Shown here: one piece after another, positions 8,801-16,900 of the stretch
Position numbering within the stretch: position 1 is the first letter of the stretch
Layout: the number at the start of each line of letters is the position of its first letter
NCBI GenBank assembly: GCA_944322025.1
Contig: CALUOH010000016.1
Coordinates: 1-42,011, forward strand
Direction: 5' to 3'
Source: an uncultured Bacteroidales bacterium
Lineage (GTDB): Bacteria > Bacteroidota > Bacteroidia > Bacteroidales > Paludibacteraceae
Length of the DNA stretch: 42,011 nucleotides
Made by a program: the position numbers and the translations under genes
Notes under the pieces: generated by a model
Told to the model about the DNA's origin: nothing
What the model saw: the letters and a program-made list of their open reading frames with translations, nothing else
Databases searched by the model: none

Positions 8801-8881
8801 GCCGCCGGGGTCTATATCCTTGAAATCAGTTTAGAGGACGGCACATCAGTCACGGAGAAAATAATAGTAAAACAGAACTGA
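5807..8881 (+). CDS. Secreted multidomain surface protein (jelly-roll, FN3, PKD, Cys repeats, T9SS-like tail)
   Basis: The 1,024-residue protein starts with a Sec signal (MFISTLFMAFAVCASAQ). Modules in order: a jelly-roll module (~27-205; WYIGTAAS ... LYISNDGGQTASY); a fibronectin III module (~207-292, opening CEKPHDI); a second beta-rich module (~295-504; LKTVPDGEIASVRLGNW); an Ig-like stretch; a PKD module (~586-668; HWDFGDGTTSD); two Cys repeats ending in GC-x-V/CDS-x-V motifs (~673-771); a beta module (~772-945) with YQWYENGQPLEGE; and a C-terminal domain (~950-1024) ending GVYILEISLEDGTSVTEKI. The tail matches the later strands of T9SS type A sorting domains but lacks the opening PNP motif. 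Likely role: exported adhesin or ligand-binding protein, ligand unknown. The gene 2 bases downstream is its tandem paralogue. Met8 (5828) is an alternative start. Confidence 0.85.
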   Translation: MTTIIKSMAQMFISTLFMAFAVCASAQQQTYSCDFENTAENYLWTLNSGVFGQDCVNKWYIGTAASNGGQNGLYISNDGGQTASYVGSSLVVIAYRTLTLPSGTYELAFDWQAGASRTNAFYVCWIPDTVTGINSNINGFLPEWVERYAVPFTDSLMLTSANWNTSADTIISDGTPHKLAFVWNNKVEEPAIPGACIDNIDILPVNDCEKPHDIIITSVGEKITISWQGNADSYDLRFKASSDNIWHEQYGLTSTQYESNDISEGMVDVYVRSHCGEEYSTWVSYSQFVFFKGTRCVDYLDLTRENCFYGTYDKPQSMRGVVNYGPYSIQSRHTIHYDPIERDPRTDNKLKTVPDGEIASVRLGNWEINGEGESVQFQYTVDASTSAILLLKYAVVLENPGHDKDEQPRFTLSILKNGQPLDNYGCGEADFSAGYTDEKWNTAQEGKVEWKDWTTVGINLAQYDGETLTIRLTTYDCTLGGHYGYAYFALGCSDGKMQGLSCGDTPTNAFKGPDGFKYVWYLPDTPLDTISTEQVLPVLPNDTMTYYCNVIQPTNDSCWYTISATAIPRWPVAEASYELGTRDCKNIVQFTNESYVKLVNPITNDTSVMDQPCETAHWDFGDGTTSDVISPMHEFPGEGGKYNVTLTAGLANGLCLSTYTFTVDLPEVKESTDTIEGFVCKGNPYEFHGVNRYSTGFYNDTTIDSINGCRVIEVLDLTVIDKTDTVIYDTVCSADLPYIFNGEECNESGTYTANLENIHQCDSTVTLELYVNESLILDIAGSTQACADDGEVRIPFDVLSGTVTSYNLNCGQDSALNVRDGVPEEGTVVIRLPESIRPGLYRTTVDFANMECGNYTHAVDIELRYADSIIAQRWGDVLGVRNAEWNGGYEFTAYQWYENGQPLEGETSALLYRPDGLTVGAEYCVELTRADDGMKALTCAKEAQDFSSVEVTPTVTFSGGTVGVKSGAAGKARLWSAAGTLAGSYPLNNGETDITVNAAAGVYILEISLEDGTSVTEKIIVKQN

Positions 8882-8883
8882 AT

Positions 8884-11800
8884 ATGAAGACCATAAAAGA
8901 TATATGCACAGCACTGCTGCTCCTGACGACAGTCACGGCGTGGGGGCAGAACAGACACATCACACCGCCTTACTACTGCGGCTTCGAGGACGCGACGGAG
9001 AACGCGCTCTGGGAGCTGAACATAGGCAGCGGCACGCAATGCAACGACCTGTGGTACATAGGCACTGCCGCATTCAACGAAGGCTCGCATTCGCTCTACA
9101 TCTCCGATAACGGGGGACTCGACGCGCAATATGGGGCAAAGCCGAATGTCACCGTAGTGAAGCGCACATTCACCATACCCGACGGCGGCTACGAAGTATC
9201 GTTCGACTGGCGCAACCTCGCACAGAACAACAGCGGCCTGTATGTCTGCATCTACCAACAAGGCTCGATAACAACAGATTCCGACCCTAACACATCGGCC
9301 ATCCCGCAATGGGTGCAGCGGACATGGCGACCCGTATCAATGTCGGACGGAAGCTCGACTACCTGCATGAGCGGCACAAGCGAGTGGATGAACTCGTCAT
9401 TCACATTCAATGTGGCAGGAAACCGCACCATGGAGATTGCTTTCGTATGGGTCAACTCGAACAGAGACACGACAGTGCTCAACCCCGTATCGGCCTGCAT
9501 AGACAACATACAAATCACATCAACCAACTGCCGCAAGCCGTGGGACATGACCGTCGATGCGACGTGCGACACAGTGTGGCTCTCGTGGCAGGGCGTATCG
9601 GAACAGTACACGCTCGAATACAAGCCTAACGGCGAAGCCACCTGGCGTACCATAGACAACATAAAAGGGCGCAGCTATATGCTCACGGGAATAGGCGAGG
9701 GCGTATATGACTTCCGCGTGCGCGGAATGTGTACAAACCCGACAAGCGGGGAAACCACATACAGCGCATACGCCACAAAAAGCGCGCAATTAGTCTTCTG
9801 TCCGGACAACCACTGCATCAACTACGTAGACCTGACAGCCCCGGGCATCACGTGCTATACGGGCATCGCGGGCAACCCGGCATCGTTCGTGCAAAACCTC
9901 GTGAACTACGGTCCTAACGAGCCTCTCAGCCGTCACACGGTGAACTGGAACAGAAACCAGTACGACCCGCGCACAGGGAGCAGGCTCAAGACAGTGCCGG
10001 ACAGCGAATACGCCTCAATCCGCCTCGGCAACTGGCGGCTCGGAGGAGAGGCCGAACGGATAGACTTCAGCTTTACGGTGGACGCACAGTCGGCAGCAAT
10101 ACTGCTGATGAAATATGCCATAGTGTTCGAAGACCCGGACGGACACCCCGAAACGGACAAACCCTATTTCACATTGACCATACTCGACGAGAACGGCATA
10201 CAGATAGACCCCTCATGCGGTTTCATACAGTTCTACGCGGACAGGACACGTCCCGGATGGTACACGGCGGGCAGCGGCTCAGGCAGCGTGGTGATGTGGA
10301 AAGACTGGACCACGATAGGCATTAACCTCGCGCCATACGACGGACAGACACTGACCATACGGCTCGAGACGGGCGACTGCACATGGCAGGGACACTACGG
10401 CTATGCCTACTTCACGCTCAGCTGCACATCGGGCAAGATACAGAACGTGAGCTGCGGCGCATCGCCCACGATGGACATAGAAGCACCGGAAGGATTCGAC
10501 TACGAATGGTACTCATCAATGAGTCCGGACACCCCGCTCGGCACAGAACAGGTGTACACCGTCGATGCCTCGGACACCACGACATACTACTGCAAGTGTA
10601 TGCTCAAGGAGAACCACGAATGCTATTTCACGCTCTCCACAGTAGTATCGCCACGCGAGGCATACGCGGAATATGCATACGAATGGCAACCGTCGAACTG
10701 CCAGAACATCGTGCGCTTCCGTAATCTCAGCCATGTCACATCGCTCGACGAGAACGACAGCATAGTACACACCGATGAACCGTGCGAGACCACGACCTGG
10801 TATTTCGGAGAGAACGACAGGCGTGTGGAGAACGACCCGGTCTACATTTTCCCGCCGGAGGGCGGCACGCTCAACTTCTCCATGAAGGCGGAGATATCGA
10901 ACGGCGAATGCTCGGACAGCATCAGCGGGACAGTCACCGTGCCGTCAATCATCAGCACATCGGACACCATAGTGGAGACCATCTGTAACGGCGACTTCCG
11001 CCAGTTCGCCGGGACGACATATTTCCGCAGTGACACGGTGACGGACTCGGCTCTCAATGTTGCGGGCTGCGACAGCGTCACCACACTCTTCCTCACCGTG
11101 CTGCCGAAGATTGAGGATACACCGCTGACGGACACCATCTGCTTCGGCGACACGCTGTGGGTGGGGCAACACGCCTTCACAGAGGCACAGACGGACAGAG
11201 CGGTACGGCTGTACACCGAGAACGGCTGCGACAGCGTTGTGGTGCTGAACCTCACGGTGCTGGACGAAGTGACGTTCGACGTGACGACCACGCCAGAGAG
11301 AGAAGAGCCGCTGAGCGGCACAATCAGCATAGAAAACGCGCCGGAGGGCTACACATACTCCATCGACGGGGAGATGGGCGGAAAGCTGACGGGGCTAGCA
11401 GGCGGCACATACAAGATAGTGGTGTACAACTCATACGGCTGCGCAAGCGACACAGTGGAAGCATTTGTGGACAGGGAGTGCCTCGAAATCGGGATGGACA
11501 GCGCGGCATACGTAACGGCGTGCGCCGATGACAGCGTGGCGGCAGTGCCGTTCTCCCTCGGACAGGGATTCCTGTCGGACTATGTGGTCAGATACGGGCA
11601 GAAGGCCATCAGCGCGGGCTTTGCCAACGACAGCACGCAGATAGAGGCGGAGACATACGTGAACCTCCATCTGCCCGACTCGTGCCGCCCGGACATATAC
11701 GACGCGGTCATTGTCTTCAAGGACGTTATCTGCGAAGACCTCGCGTTCCCGGTCACAATAGAGGTGGACTACGCACGGAGCATAGTCGTGCAGAAGTGGA

Positions 11801-12258
11801 ACAACGTGCTGGCGGTGAAGAACAGCGCGTACAACGGAGGATATGACTTCGCGGCATTCCAGTGGTACAGGAACGGCACACCGCTACCGGGCGAGACCGG
11901 CTCGTACCTGTACTTGGGCGAGGGGGTGACGTTCGACACAACGGACACGTACCATGCGGTGCTGACAAGGAGGGACGACGGAGTGACGATGCCGACCTGC
12001 CCGGCGGAAATAACCGTACATGAGGATGTGAGCGAATACCCCATGCAGACGGTGGTGCAGGCGGGAGCACCGCTGCGCATAGCGGGCGTGGAAGGAGAGG
12101 CCACAGCGCGGCTGTACAACGCGGCCGGGGCACTCTGCCTGACGGCGGAGATAGACAACCATGCGCCGGAGATAGTGATGCCGTCGGCGGCGGGGATATA
12201 CATACTGTATATCGACAGCAACGATGGAGGGAAGCACTATAAAATAGTGGTGAGATGA
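8884..12258 (+). CDS. Secreted multidomain surface protein, tandem paralogue of the preceding gene
   Basis: The 1,124-residue protein has a signal peptide (ALLLLTTVTAWGQ) and the same module order as its neighbour. Modules: jelly-roll (~25-214; WYIGTAAFNEGSHSLYISDNGG), FN3 (~215-305), the LKTVPDSEYASIRLGNW module (~309-526), an Ig-like stretch, a degenerate PKD-like module with CETTTWYFGEND, and Cys repeats (~691-790). It has one extra unit (~795-865; GYTYSIDGEMGGKLTGLAGGTYKIVVYNSYGC) resembling a SprB repeat, and then the YQWYRNGTPLPGE module and a sorting-like tail ending GIYILYIDSNDGGKHYKIVVR. The start is 2 bases after the previous stop, so the two are co-translated. No terminator is visible after it. 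T9SS export is inferred; the ligand is unknown. Confidence 0.84.
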   Translation: MKTIKDICTALLLLTTVTAWGQNRHITPPYYCGFEDATENALWELNIGSGTQCNDLWYIGTAAFNEGSHSLYISDNGGLDAQYGAKPNVTVVKRTFTIPDGGYEVSFDWRNLAQNNSGLYVCIYQQGSITTDSDPNTSAIPQWVQRTWRPVSMSDGSSTTCMSGTSEWMNSSFTFNVAGNRTMEIAFVWVNSNRDTTVLNPVSACIDNIQITSTNCRKPWDMTVDATCDTVWLSWQGVSEQYTLEYKPNGEATWRTIDNIKGRSYMLTGIGEGVYDFRVRGMCTNPTSGETTYSAYATKSAQLVFCPDNHCINYVDLTAPGITCYTGIAGNPASFVQNLVNYGPNEPLSRHTVNWNRNQYDPRTGSRLKTVPDSEYASIRLGNWRLGGEAERIDFSFTVDAQSAAILLMKYAIVFEDPDGHPETDKPYFTLTILDENGIQIDPSCGFIQFYADRTRPGWYTAGSGSGSVVMWKDWTTIGINLAPYDGQTLTIRLETGDCTWQGHYGYAYFTLSCTSGKIQNVSCGASPTMDIEAPEGFDYEWYSSMSPDTPLGTEQVYTVDASDTTTYYCKCMLKENHECYFTLSTVVSPREAYAEYAYEWQPSNCQNIVRFRNLSHVTSLDENDSIVHTDEPCETTTWYFGENDRRVENDPVYIFPPEGGTLNFSMKAEISNGECSDSISGTVTVPSIISTSDTIVETICNGDFRQFAGTTYFRSDTVTDSALNVAGCDSVTTLFLTVLPKIEDTPLTDTICFGDTLWVGQHAFTEAQTDRAVRLYTENGCDSVVVLNLTVLDEVTFDVTTTPEREEPLSGTISIENAPEGYTYSIDGEMGGKLTGLAGGTYKIVVYNSYGCASDTVEAFVDRECLEIGMDSAAYVTACADDSVAAVPFSLGQGFLSDYVVRYGQKAISAGFANDSTQIEAETYVNLHLPDSCRPDIYDAVIVFKDVICEDLAFPVTIEVDYARSIVVQKWNNVLAVKNSAYNGGYDFAAFQWYRNGTPLPGETGSYLYLGEGVTFDTTDTYHAVLTRRDDGVTMPTCPAEITVHEDVSEYPMQTVVQAGAPLRIAGVEGEATARLYNAAGALCLTAEIDNHAPEIVMPSAAGIYILYIDSNDGGKHYKIVVR

Positions 12259-12466
12259 GACGAGGTTGCTGCGTATTCCATAGCTCGGGGTGAGGAAAGA
12301 GATTCAGCGCGGAGAAAGTTAGGCGAAGAGTGCAATAGGCAAAACAGGCATCCGCACGACAGGGTTCCATTTTTGCAACGTTTTGCACGAAAGTGGCACT
12401 ACCATAGCATCGTCTTATATAATTGTTACCGTGGGGATAAAGGTCATATTATGGCATACGGCATAC

Positions 12467-12548
12467 ATGGCTATGAAAGCAAAACAAAAAACGGAGGCTG
12501 AAGAAAGTGATGCCTTCATAGATAATTAACCCTATAATTTTAACCGTT
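12467..12548 (+). pseudogene. Vestige of a duplicated small-membrane-protein 3' end plus leader
   Basis: Bases 12484-12559 align without gaps to 13926-14001, with 60 of 76 positions identical. The latter stretch is the 3' end of the small membrane-protein gene plus the leader and first codons of the first giant gene. Read in the matching frame, 12467-12529 gives KAKQKTEAEESDAFIDN and then a stop, against ENKQKTETEKKNTSKFN and a stop in the intact gene. No start or upstream homology is convincing, so I read it as a remnant of a duplication. A short real peptide gene (ATG at 12467 or 12473) cannot be excluded. The rest of the gap 12259-12466 shows nothing I can name. Confidence 0.5.
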
Positions 12549-13568
12549 ATGAAAACCTTAAAGTTTTTCGGAATGTCAGTACTGACAGCACTGTTTGCAG
12601 CCATCGTTTTAGTTGCATGTTCAAATGAGAATGTGACGGACGAGAAGCCGCTCACAAAGAGTAACGAAACGGCATGGCCTGTCGATGCCCCTTTCCTTTT
12701 CAGAGACTACTTAGGAGAACTGACTGAAGAGGAAGCCGAGGAATACGGTACAATGTGTGCCGAGCTGCACAACGAAGCTTTGGAGTATGCCTACAACGCG
12801 TTCTCCAATATGGACACCTATACCCTGTACGAAATGTTGCATGATTCGGCGACAATGTACACGGTAACAATAGAGATTGTGGAACAATTCGTAGCAGAAT
12901 ATGTCAATGACATCGAGCATGAGGATATATTCTCTTCAACGGAAGAGTTGCTTACTTATACAGAAAGTGATGAGTATAAGGAGTATAGGGAAACATTGTT
13001 AGATGAGTGTAATCAATATAATAAAATACTGCGGAGTTTCTATGATCTTAATGTCGAGCAATACACTGTTTATTTTACACGAGTAGATGATTTATACACT
13101 AGCATGGTGGCATATTACGACTGCATAGGCACATATATTCCCATGCTTCCCGCGTTTTGCGGGCTGAAAATGTCAGAATACTCTACAACATATTGGAATA
13201 CCAAGTACGACAAATGGTTCGAGCTGTTCTATTATGCAGATGAGGAACACCATGATGACGGCGGAGGAGACGATGGAGATGGGGGAGATGGAGACAAGAA
13301 AGACCCATGGAGAGACAATCTCAGGGATGTCGCCATGTCTGACGTACATGGAGCAATAACTGGGGCAACGGGTTCTATCATAAAGATTGGGGTTAACGCA
13401 CTTTTCGGCTTGACAACGCCAGTAGGGACAGCGGCAATCGTGGGCAGTATAGTAACAGAAACTGTTATTCATGCTGTAGTAGAATCAACATTCACAGCCA
13501 TAAGACAGATTAAAGATGATATGACGGAAGTACGTGCGTACGGTGAATATATTCATTACAACCCATAA
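12549..13568 (+). CDS. Lipoprotein with acidic linker and glycine-rich hydrophobic C-terminal region
   Basis: The family is not recognised. The 339-residue protein has a lipoprotein signal with Cys24 in LVACSNENV. Residues ~45-230 are acidic and probably helical (many Glu, Tyr and Met). Residues ~235-252 are an Asp/Gly linker (DDGGGDDGDGGDGDKKDPW). Residues ~264-310 are hydrophobic with small residues spaced as in glycine zippers (DVHGAITGATGSIIKIGV, TTPVGTAAIVGSIVTETVIHA). Such D-x-x-GA-x-x-GA segments recall class II bacteriocin-like or pore-forming peptides, but that is inference. The next gene, 13 bases downstream, encodes a small multi-helix membrane protein, so the pair could be an effector and its immunity protein, or simply an envelope lipoprotein with a partner. 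Base composition is more AT-rich than the flanking large genes. Confidence 0.7.
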   Translation: MKTLKFFGMSVLTALFAAIVLVACSNENVTDEKPLTKSNETAWPVDAPFLFRDYLGELTEEEAEEYGTMCAELHNEALEYAYNAFSNMDTYTLYEMLHDSATMYTVTIEIVEQFVAEYVNDIEHEDIFSSTEELLTYTESDEYKEYRETLLDECNQYNKILRSFYDLNVEQYTVYFTRVDDLYTSMVAYYDCIGTYIPMLPAFCGLKMSEYSTTYWNTKYDKWFELFYYADEEHHDDGGGDDGDGGDGDKKDPWRDNLRDVAMSDVHGAITGATGSIIKIGVNALFGLTTPVGTAAIVGSIVTETVIHAVVESTFTAIRQIKDDMTEVRAYGEYIHYNP

Positions 13569-13581
13569 ACAGAGGAAACTT

Positions 13582-13971
13582 ATGGCACAAAATAAGACCA
13601 CATTAGTAATTGCCGTATTGGTCATGGTCATATTAGGGGGAGTATCGCAACTATGTTTCTCCTCATCCAGTCCCGGTGAGAGCTGGTGGATGAAATTCTT
13701 CTACTATTTCCCCGCGCTACTATACATAATAGCGGCATGGGAGGGCTATGGCAACAGGAAATTCTATCTGATCGGGATTCCGGCAATGATCGCACTCGAA
13801 TATCTGTGTCTTGCCTTTGTTTACGGCATAACGCTCAACGCCCTTTGGCAGGCACTGGGAATATCGGCAGCCGCAGTCGTGGTGACCATTGTGTTAAGAC
13901 CGATAAAAAGAACGCTTGAGAACAAACAAAAAACGGAGACAGAAAAGAAGAACACCTCTAAATTTAATTAA
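13582..13971 (+). CDS. Small integral membrane protein (about four helices), unknown function
   Basis: The 129-residue protein has four hydrophobic segments: ~6-26 (TLVIAVLVMVILGGVSQLCF), ~36-53 (FFYYFPALLYIIAAW), ~60-80 (IGIPAMIALEYLCLAFVYGI) and ~84-106 (LGISAAAVVVTIVL). A charged, Lys/Glu-rich tail (RPIKRTLENKQKTETEKK) should face the cytoplasm by the positive-inside rule. I chose the ATG at 13582; an in-frame ATG at 13534 would overlap the upstream gene by 35 bases and add a hydrophilic stretch. Size, topology and position after the glycine-rich lipoprotein would fit a bacteriocin-type immunity protein, but there is no recognisable family motif. A decayed copy of its 3' end lies at 12467-12531. 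Confidence 0.65.
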   Translation: MAQNKTTLVIAVLVMVILGGVSQLCFSSSSPGESWWMKFFYYFPALLYIIAAWEGYGNRKFYLIGIPAMIALEYLCLAFVYGITLNALWQALGISAAAVVVTIVLRPIKRTLENKQKTETEKKNTSKFN

Positions 13972-13990
13972 CTCTATAATTTTAACTGTT

Positions 13991-16900
13991 ATGAAAACCT
14001 TCTTTACAAGATTGCTGTTGCTGGCATCGGTGATGCTGGCGGCGGCCGGTCTTCAGGCTCAGGGGGATGAATTCAAGATTCTCTTCGATGTGGGCTTTGA
14101 GGACGGCAGGATTCCCGATGACTGGGAAATAGTGAACGAACGCGGCGACGAGGACTGGAAGATAGTCAGCGGCGACTCCTACGGGGGCAGCGGCCGCCAC
14201 GTGGAGCTGCGGAACGGGACATCAGTACAGAAGAACTACAGGACACTGCTGGTAGCACCGGCAGTGGACGTGTCGACAGCCTATCAGCCGATAGTGGTAT
14301 TCGCCCACAGACAGAGGCAGTGGACGGGCGATGTGGACACGCTGAGAGTGCTGTACCGCACATCGGCGGACAAGGAGTGGACCGAACTGGGACATTTCGG
14401 CAACGCCGTGGACGAGTGGAGGATGGACACGCTGTTCCTGAATGACCCGGGGACGACATATCAGGTGGCGTTCGAGGGCAGCGACAACATGGGCGGCGGC
14501 ATAGAGCTGGACAATATATGCGTGCGCTCATACCCGCGCTGCGAGCAGCCGTCGAACTTCCAAGTGAACAACCTGTCGAACGACACCTGCGTGATAAGCT
14601 GGTATGCGGGTTTCGAGGACATAAACATCAAGCTCAAGGTCAGCCCGATAGAACTGACTCCCGAAGAACTCGACTTGTCAGACGGGCACGAGGGGTTAGT
14701 GGTGGACACACTGCTCCCGGCGGGCAGCACGGAACTTACGCTGCGCGGACTCACACCCGGCACAGACTACTGGGTCTATATACGCACCATCTGTGCAAAC
14801 GAGCAGAGCGACTGGTCCGAGGGCTTTACATTCAGCACGACGAATTTGGTGAGTGTACCATGGCTTGAAGACTTTAATTTGCCGTATACTGGACTTGCCA
14901 GTCAAGAATTATCAGGATGGAGCTTCGGAACGTCTACTGATGGATCTTCACCGTTAATAAATACAGACATAGTGACAGGTGATTTGCATTATTATTCACG
15001 GGACTACACTACTGCGCTATGTTTTACAAAACAATCCGTAAAAGATGTAATTCCGGGAGGATATTACTCGTATGCCGCCACACCACAGATTAATGTAGAG
15101 CGCATACAAGATGTGTGGGTAACATTCGAAGCCCGCTATTATTATACCATGGGGACAATTCATAAAATTATACTCGGCGTAATGTCTGACCCTAAAAACT
15201 ACGGATCATTTGTTCCGGTAGACACCTTCGAGTGCACAGAATATGGCGAATACTACACATTCTCGGCATTGCTTGACAGTTACAATGGCGATGGCAAATA
15301 CATTGCCCTCGCATCTGACTTTGCAGAAGACAACAGAATTTTCATAGACAACTTCAAAGTGGAATACGCTGGTAAATGCAAGGCTCCGATCGATGTTGAG
15401 ATAAAAGTGCCGTCTGCTACAGAGCTTATTGTAACGTGGGACAACAACGGTGCAGACAAGGCCGATATAGCACTTACAAAGAAGTTCGTCAGCCTCTCCT
15501 CAGACCCTAAAGAGGAGGGCGACACAGTGAAAATCATCAAGGGAGTGCCATCAGGCGAGCCGTACACTATAACCGGGCTTACACCGTGGGAGGAATATTA
15601 TGTCTATGTGCGAAACGACAACGGGGCAAAAAGCCCGTGGTCCATAGGCGAATACAGGCGTATGCCGGAAAAGATTACGGAAGAAAGCCTGCTCTTAGAC
15701 TTCGAGATAGACGAAAAAGACTCATCTACATGGTACAACAACAACGGTTATACTGACGCAGGCGTAAATAAGATGTACCCGGGTGTACTGACGCTCCACG
15801 AGGGAAAAGGTAATACTGCATTACCTTCCTTGAATAACACGTATTGGTCTAATAAACTACTAAAATCACGCAGCCTGTGGCAGATTGACCTTACATTATG
15901 TAAGGATGACATCTATTCCGCTGTAATATTCCCTGAAATAGAAAATATAAGGGAATACCGCGTGCAGTTTTGGGTAGGCGGCTACTCCCAAAGTCATTAT
16001 AGAGACCGTTATATGGCAGGTATCATGAGTGACGCTTCTGACATAAGCACATTCCATCCACTTGACACTTTCGGTTTCGAGTACGGTCACCATCTGCATA
16101 CCATAGAGTTTGATAACTATCCAGAAGATTTGGACGGACACTTCTTTGCATTGATGACAACCACAGAAATGAACCCGCATATAATAGAAGAAAGCACAGG
16201 CTCAAGCTCTTATTACTTATACCTTTATGTGGATGATGTCACGTTCGAGAAGATACCAGAGTGCCGTGAGCCGTACGATGTGGAAGTTATGACCACTACT
16301 GACGGCGCAGAGTTCTCATGGGAAAAATATGCTGATTCCTACAACATACGCATATCTGCCGACACGCTCACCGCAGAAAGGCTGGCAAACCCGGAAACAA
16401 AATATGTCTACACGAAAGACGGAATTACAACGTTACCGTTTACAGTAGAAGGCGCATTTGAACAGGGACACACATACACATACGCCATACAGCCCGTCTG
16501 CGAAGGCAAGGCCGGCAACTGGACAGATTACGCATTCCTGACCGCACAGTGTTCGGACAGGACAGGACTGCCGTACATACAAAACTTCGACGGGCTGGAC
16601 TATGCCGGATCAGCGACGCAGAACAGATGGCTGTTGCCGTGTACATGGACACAAGTCGAGGACTATACCACTTCAGGCTCCGGATATTCATCCACTTCAT
16701 ACTTTCCGAACATATACACCAGCACCAAATATAACGGTGACGCCTCTGTGTATATTCAAGCTGGGAATAAGAAATACGGCTATCCAGACACAATATATCT
16801 GGCGTTCCCGTCTATGGATGTTGACACTGTAACCGACCTTCAGATAACGTTTGTAATGAAATCCGGCAATGTGAAATCACCGATACAGGTAGGAGCGATG

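Noticed and set aside
12361..12410. Possible promoter (TTTTGCAC ... TACCATAG) before the lipoprotein gene
   Set aside because: The -7 match is poor (TACCATAG against TAnnTTTG), and read-through from the upstream large genes is equally possible.
13916..13990. Upstream in-frame ATG for the first giant protein
   Set aside because: It lies inside the membrane-protein gene and would put 25 charged residues before a perfect signal peptide; the start at 13991 has the AT-rich leader shared with the lipoprotein gene.
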